Assembly: GCA_964645155.1 (NCBI GenBank)
Contig: CAZYBG010000081.1
Coordinates: 1 to 14,049 of the forward strand
Length of the DNA: 14,049 nt
Direction of reading: 5' to 3'
From: CAZYBG01 sp964645155
GTDB taxonomy: Bacteria; Pseudomonadota; Alphaproteobacteria; Rhodobacterales; Rhodobacteraceae
The notes beneath the pieces are model-generated. The model did not search any database, was not told where the DNA came from, and was given only the letters and a program-made list of their open reading frames with translations. Below are positions 12,926 to 14,049 of this stretch, one piece after another (within the stretch, counting starts at the first letter, position 1; every line of letters starts with the position of its first letter). The translations under genes were made by a program, and so were the position numbers.

Positions 12926-13467
12926 CGGTGCGGGATGTCAAGGTTTCCCGCCCGGGCCGCACGTCCGAGATCGGCAAGGTAGCGGGCCGCGGCCCGCGGG
13001 TGGCGGAGCCGGTGGACGGCCACGTGCGGTGGCGGCGCGGCGACGAGGGCGGCGATCCGCGCCCGCCCGCTGTGCCGCGTCCGCCAGACGTAGCGCAGGA
13101 ACGCGGGGTCGAACCGCTCGGGGCAGCCATCGGGCAGGTCCGGCCGCTGCCGGCCGTGGCCGAGCAGGCTGCGCCGCAGGATGCGCCAGAGGCGGAGCCC
13201 TGCCGGCAGGTCGAGCCAGATCAGCGTATCGGCCCGCGCCAGCCGCTCCGGCCAGGTCGCGCTGTGGCCGCCCTCGAAGATCCACACCTCGCGGGCGTGG
13301 ACCGCATGGCAGAGCCGGTCCTTCTCGGGCCGGGGCCGCTCGACCCAGCCGGCCTGCCAGTGGATGTGGTCGACATGGCAGACCGGGAGCCGGGTGATCG
13401 CGCCCATCGCCTGCGCGAAGGTGGACTTTCCCGCACCCGGCTGCCCGACGACCATCACCCGCTTCAT
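12922..13467 (-). CDS. P-loop NTPase, adenylate-kinase/FlaR (topology modulation)-like
   Basis: A 181-aa small kinase-like protein. It opens with MKRVMVVGQPGAGKSTFAQAM, with the Walker A loop at residues 8-16. LPVCHVDHIHWQAGW (27-41) and IFEGGHSATWPERLARADTLIWLDLP (63-88) match the FlaR/topology-modulation group of adenylate-kinase-like P-loop proteins. The name is historical and the phosphate acceptor is unknown. A nucleotide or nucleoside kinase activity is possible but unproven. Start: ATG at 13467, with no good Shine-Dalgarno sequence. Upstream lies a 4-copy 10-bp repeat separating it from typA on the same strand. Confidence 0.8.
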   Translation of the reverse strand: MKRVMVVGQPGAGKSTFAQAMGAITRLPVCHVDHIHWQAGWVERPRPEKDRLCHAVHAREVWIFEGGHSATWPERLARADTLIWLDLPAGLRLWRILRRSLLGHGRQRPDLPDGCPERFDPAFLRYVWRTRHSGRARIAALVAAPPPHVAVHRLRHPRAAARYLADLGRAARAGNLDIPHR

Positions 13468-13505
13468 GGCCGCGAGGCATGCCAGAATGTCGGGCGGGGA
13501 CGCAA

Positions 13506-13545
13506 CCCGCCTTGCCCCGCCTTGCCCCGCCTTGCCCCGCCTTGC
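13506..13545. repeat. Four perfect tandem copies of a 10-bp unit
   Basis: The unit CCCGCCTTGC occurs four times without mismatch (13506-13515, 13516-13525, 13526-13535, 13536-13545). It lies between the typA stop (13573) and the P-loop gene start (13467). On the minus strand, the direction of both genes, it reads as repeated GCAAGGCGGG. That gives regularly spaced G-runs that could form a G-quadruplex, and repeated Shine-Dalgarno-like AAGG. Confidence 0.9.
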
Positions 13546-13563
13546 GCGGTCTCGCCGGGCCGC

Positions 13564-13582
13564 GGCCGGGCCTCAGCCGGCC
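13564..13582 (-). terminator. Hairpin with the typA stop codon in its loop
   Basis: The arms GGCCGG (13564-13569) and CCGGCC (13577-13582) enclose a 7-nt loop that holds the typA stop (TCA on plus, 13573-13575). It is followed on the minus strand by further GC-rich pairing and the 10-bp repeats. A terminator or 3'-end stabiliser is likely but has no T-run. Confidence 0.45.
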
Positions 13583-14049
13583 CTGGCCTGGCGCTTGCGC
13601 TCGTGCGGGTCGAGGTGGCGCTTGCGCAGGCGGATCGCCTTCGGCGTGACCTCGACCAGCTCGTCATCGTCGATATAGGCGATCGCCTCCTCGAGCGACA
13701 TGCGCACCGGCGGCGTGAGCCGCACCGCCTCGTCGGTGCCGCTGGCGCGGATGTTGGTCAGCTTCTTGCCCTTGAGCGGGTTCACCTCGAGGTCGTTGTC
13801 GCGGCTATGCTCGCCGATGATCATGCCTTCGTAGACCTGCTCCTGCGCGCCGATGAACATCTTCCCGCGCTCCTCGAGATTCCAGAGCGCATAGGCCACC
13901 GAAACACCGTTCTCCATGGAGATCAGCACGCCCTGGCGGCGCCCCTGGATCGCCCCCCTGAAGGGCGCCCAGTCGTGGAAGATGCGGTTCAGGACGCCCG
14001 TGCCGCGGGTGTCGGTCAGGAACTGGCCGTGATAGCCGATCAGCCCGCG
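13573..14049 (-). CDS. typA: Ribosome-associated GTPase TypA/BipA, C-terminal part (5' end beyond the window)
   Basis: The last 158 codons of TypA/BipA, a translational GTPase related to EF-G that acts in 50S assembly and stress or cold adaptation. The segment opens RGLIGYHGQFLTDTRGTGVL and contains FHDWAP, MENGVSVAYALWNLEERG, GAQEQVYEGMIIGEHSRDNDLEVN and KKLTNIRASGTDEAVRLTPP. It ends in TPKAIRLRKRHLDPHERKR. All are hallmark TypA sequences of the domain-V-like and C-terminal regions. The reading frame is open to the right edge; an internal ATG at 13929 is not the start. The GTPase domain lies outside the window. The stop codon lies in a hairpin loop. Confidence 0.95.
   Translation of the reverse strand, partial: RGLIGYHGQFLTDTRGTGVLNRIFHDWAPFRGAIQGRRQGVLISMENGVSVAYALWNLEERGKMFIGAQEQVYEGMIIGEHSRDNDLEVNPLKGKKLTNIRASGTDEAVRLTPPVRMSLEEAIAYIDDDELVEVTPKAIRLRKRHLDPHERKRQARAG

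Noticed and set aside
1..14049. Search for CRISPR arrays, insertion sequences, integrases, prophage or defence genes
   Set aside because: No spaced direct repeats, transposase or integrase motifs, or toxin-antitoxin-like small gene pairs were seen. Base composition is even across the window.

Overview
The window is GC-rich, densely coded DNA from an alphaproteobacterium, most likely a marine Rhodobacteraceae (Roseobacter-type) bacterium. Three things support this. The left edge carries the tag-encoding end of an ssrA (tmRNA) gene whose tag ends DNRAPVALAA, a type seen in alphaproteobacteria. The centre holds a dmdA-acuI pair, the hallmark arrangement for dimethylsulfoniopropionate (DMSP) catabolism in roseobacters. 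Codon use is uniformly GC-rich, and I see no insertion sequence, integrase, phage gene or CRISPR array.

Layout, left to right. (1) 1-120: 3' part of ssrA, plus strand. (2) 180-1601, minus strand: an ArsR-family metalloregulator with a vicinal Cys pair, followed by an ArsP-type permease, probably one operon. Its AT-rich promoter has an inverted repeat in the spacer and appears to give a leaderless message. (3) 1697-2575, minus: a 3-hydroxyisobutyrate-dehydrogenase-family oxidoreductase, divergent from (4) 2666-5654, plus: a membrane-anchored penicillin-acylase-family Ntn-hydrolase overlapping a GNAT acetyltransferase. A TetR-operator-like palindrome lies between the divergent genes. (5) 5708-6754, minus: a solitary spermidine/putrescine-type periplasmic binding protein. 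(6) 6871-11757, plus: a six-gene run of PMT-like methyltransferase, DUF2182 membrane protein, DUF1326 Cys-rich protein, DinB-family protein, dmdA and acuI. Most junctions overlap or nearly overlap (ATGA, GTGA, a 7-nt gap, TGATG, a 12-nt gap). (7) 11771-12235, minus: an Lrp/AsnC regulator. (8) 12371-12913, plus: a secreted histidine phosphatase. (9) 12922-13467, minus: a FlaR/adenylate-kinase-like P-loop protein. (10) 13573-14049, minus: the C-terminal part of typA/bipA, running off the right edge.

The most interesting unit is region 6. DmdA demethylates DMSP with tetrahydrofolate, and AcuI reduces acryloyl-CoA from the competing cleavage route. Here they sit at the end of a translationally coupled string with a DUF2182/DUF1326 pair that looks metal-related, a DinB-fold protein and a methyltransferase. 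The link between that pair and DMSP metabolism is inferred from position alone. DUF2182 also seems to have lost its normal start: its first membrane helix is encoded upstream of the only usable ATG, behind a strong 43-nt hairpin. A single-base frameshift would restore an ATGA-coupled start at 7653.

A second recurring theme is palindromes that contain stop codons at gene ends (11752-11776, 12910-12925, 5701-5720, 13564-13582). None is followed by a T-tract. They probably act as compact, partly bidirectional terminators.
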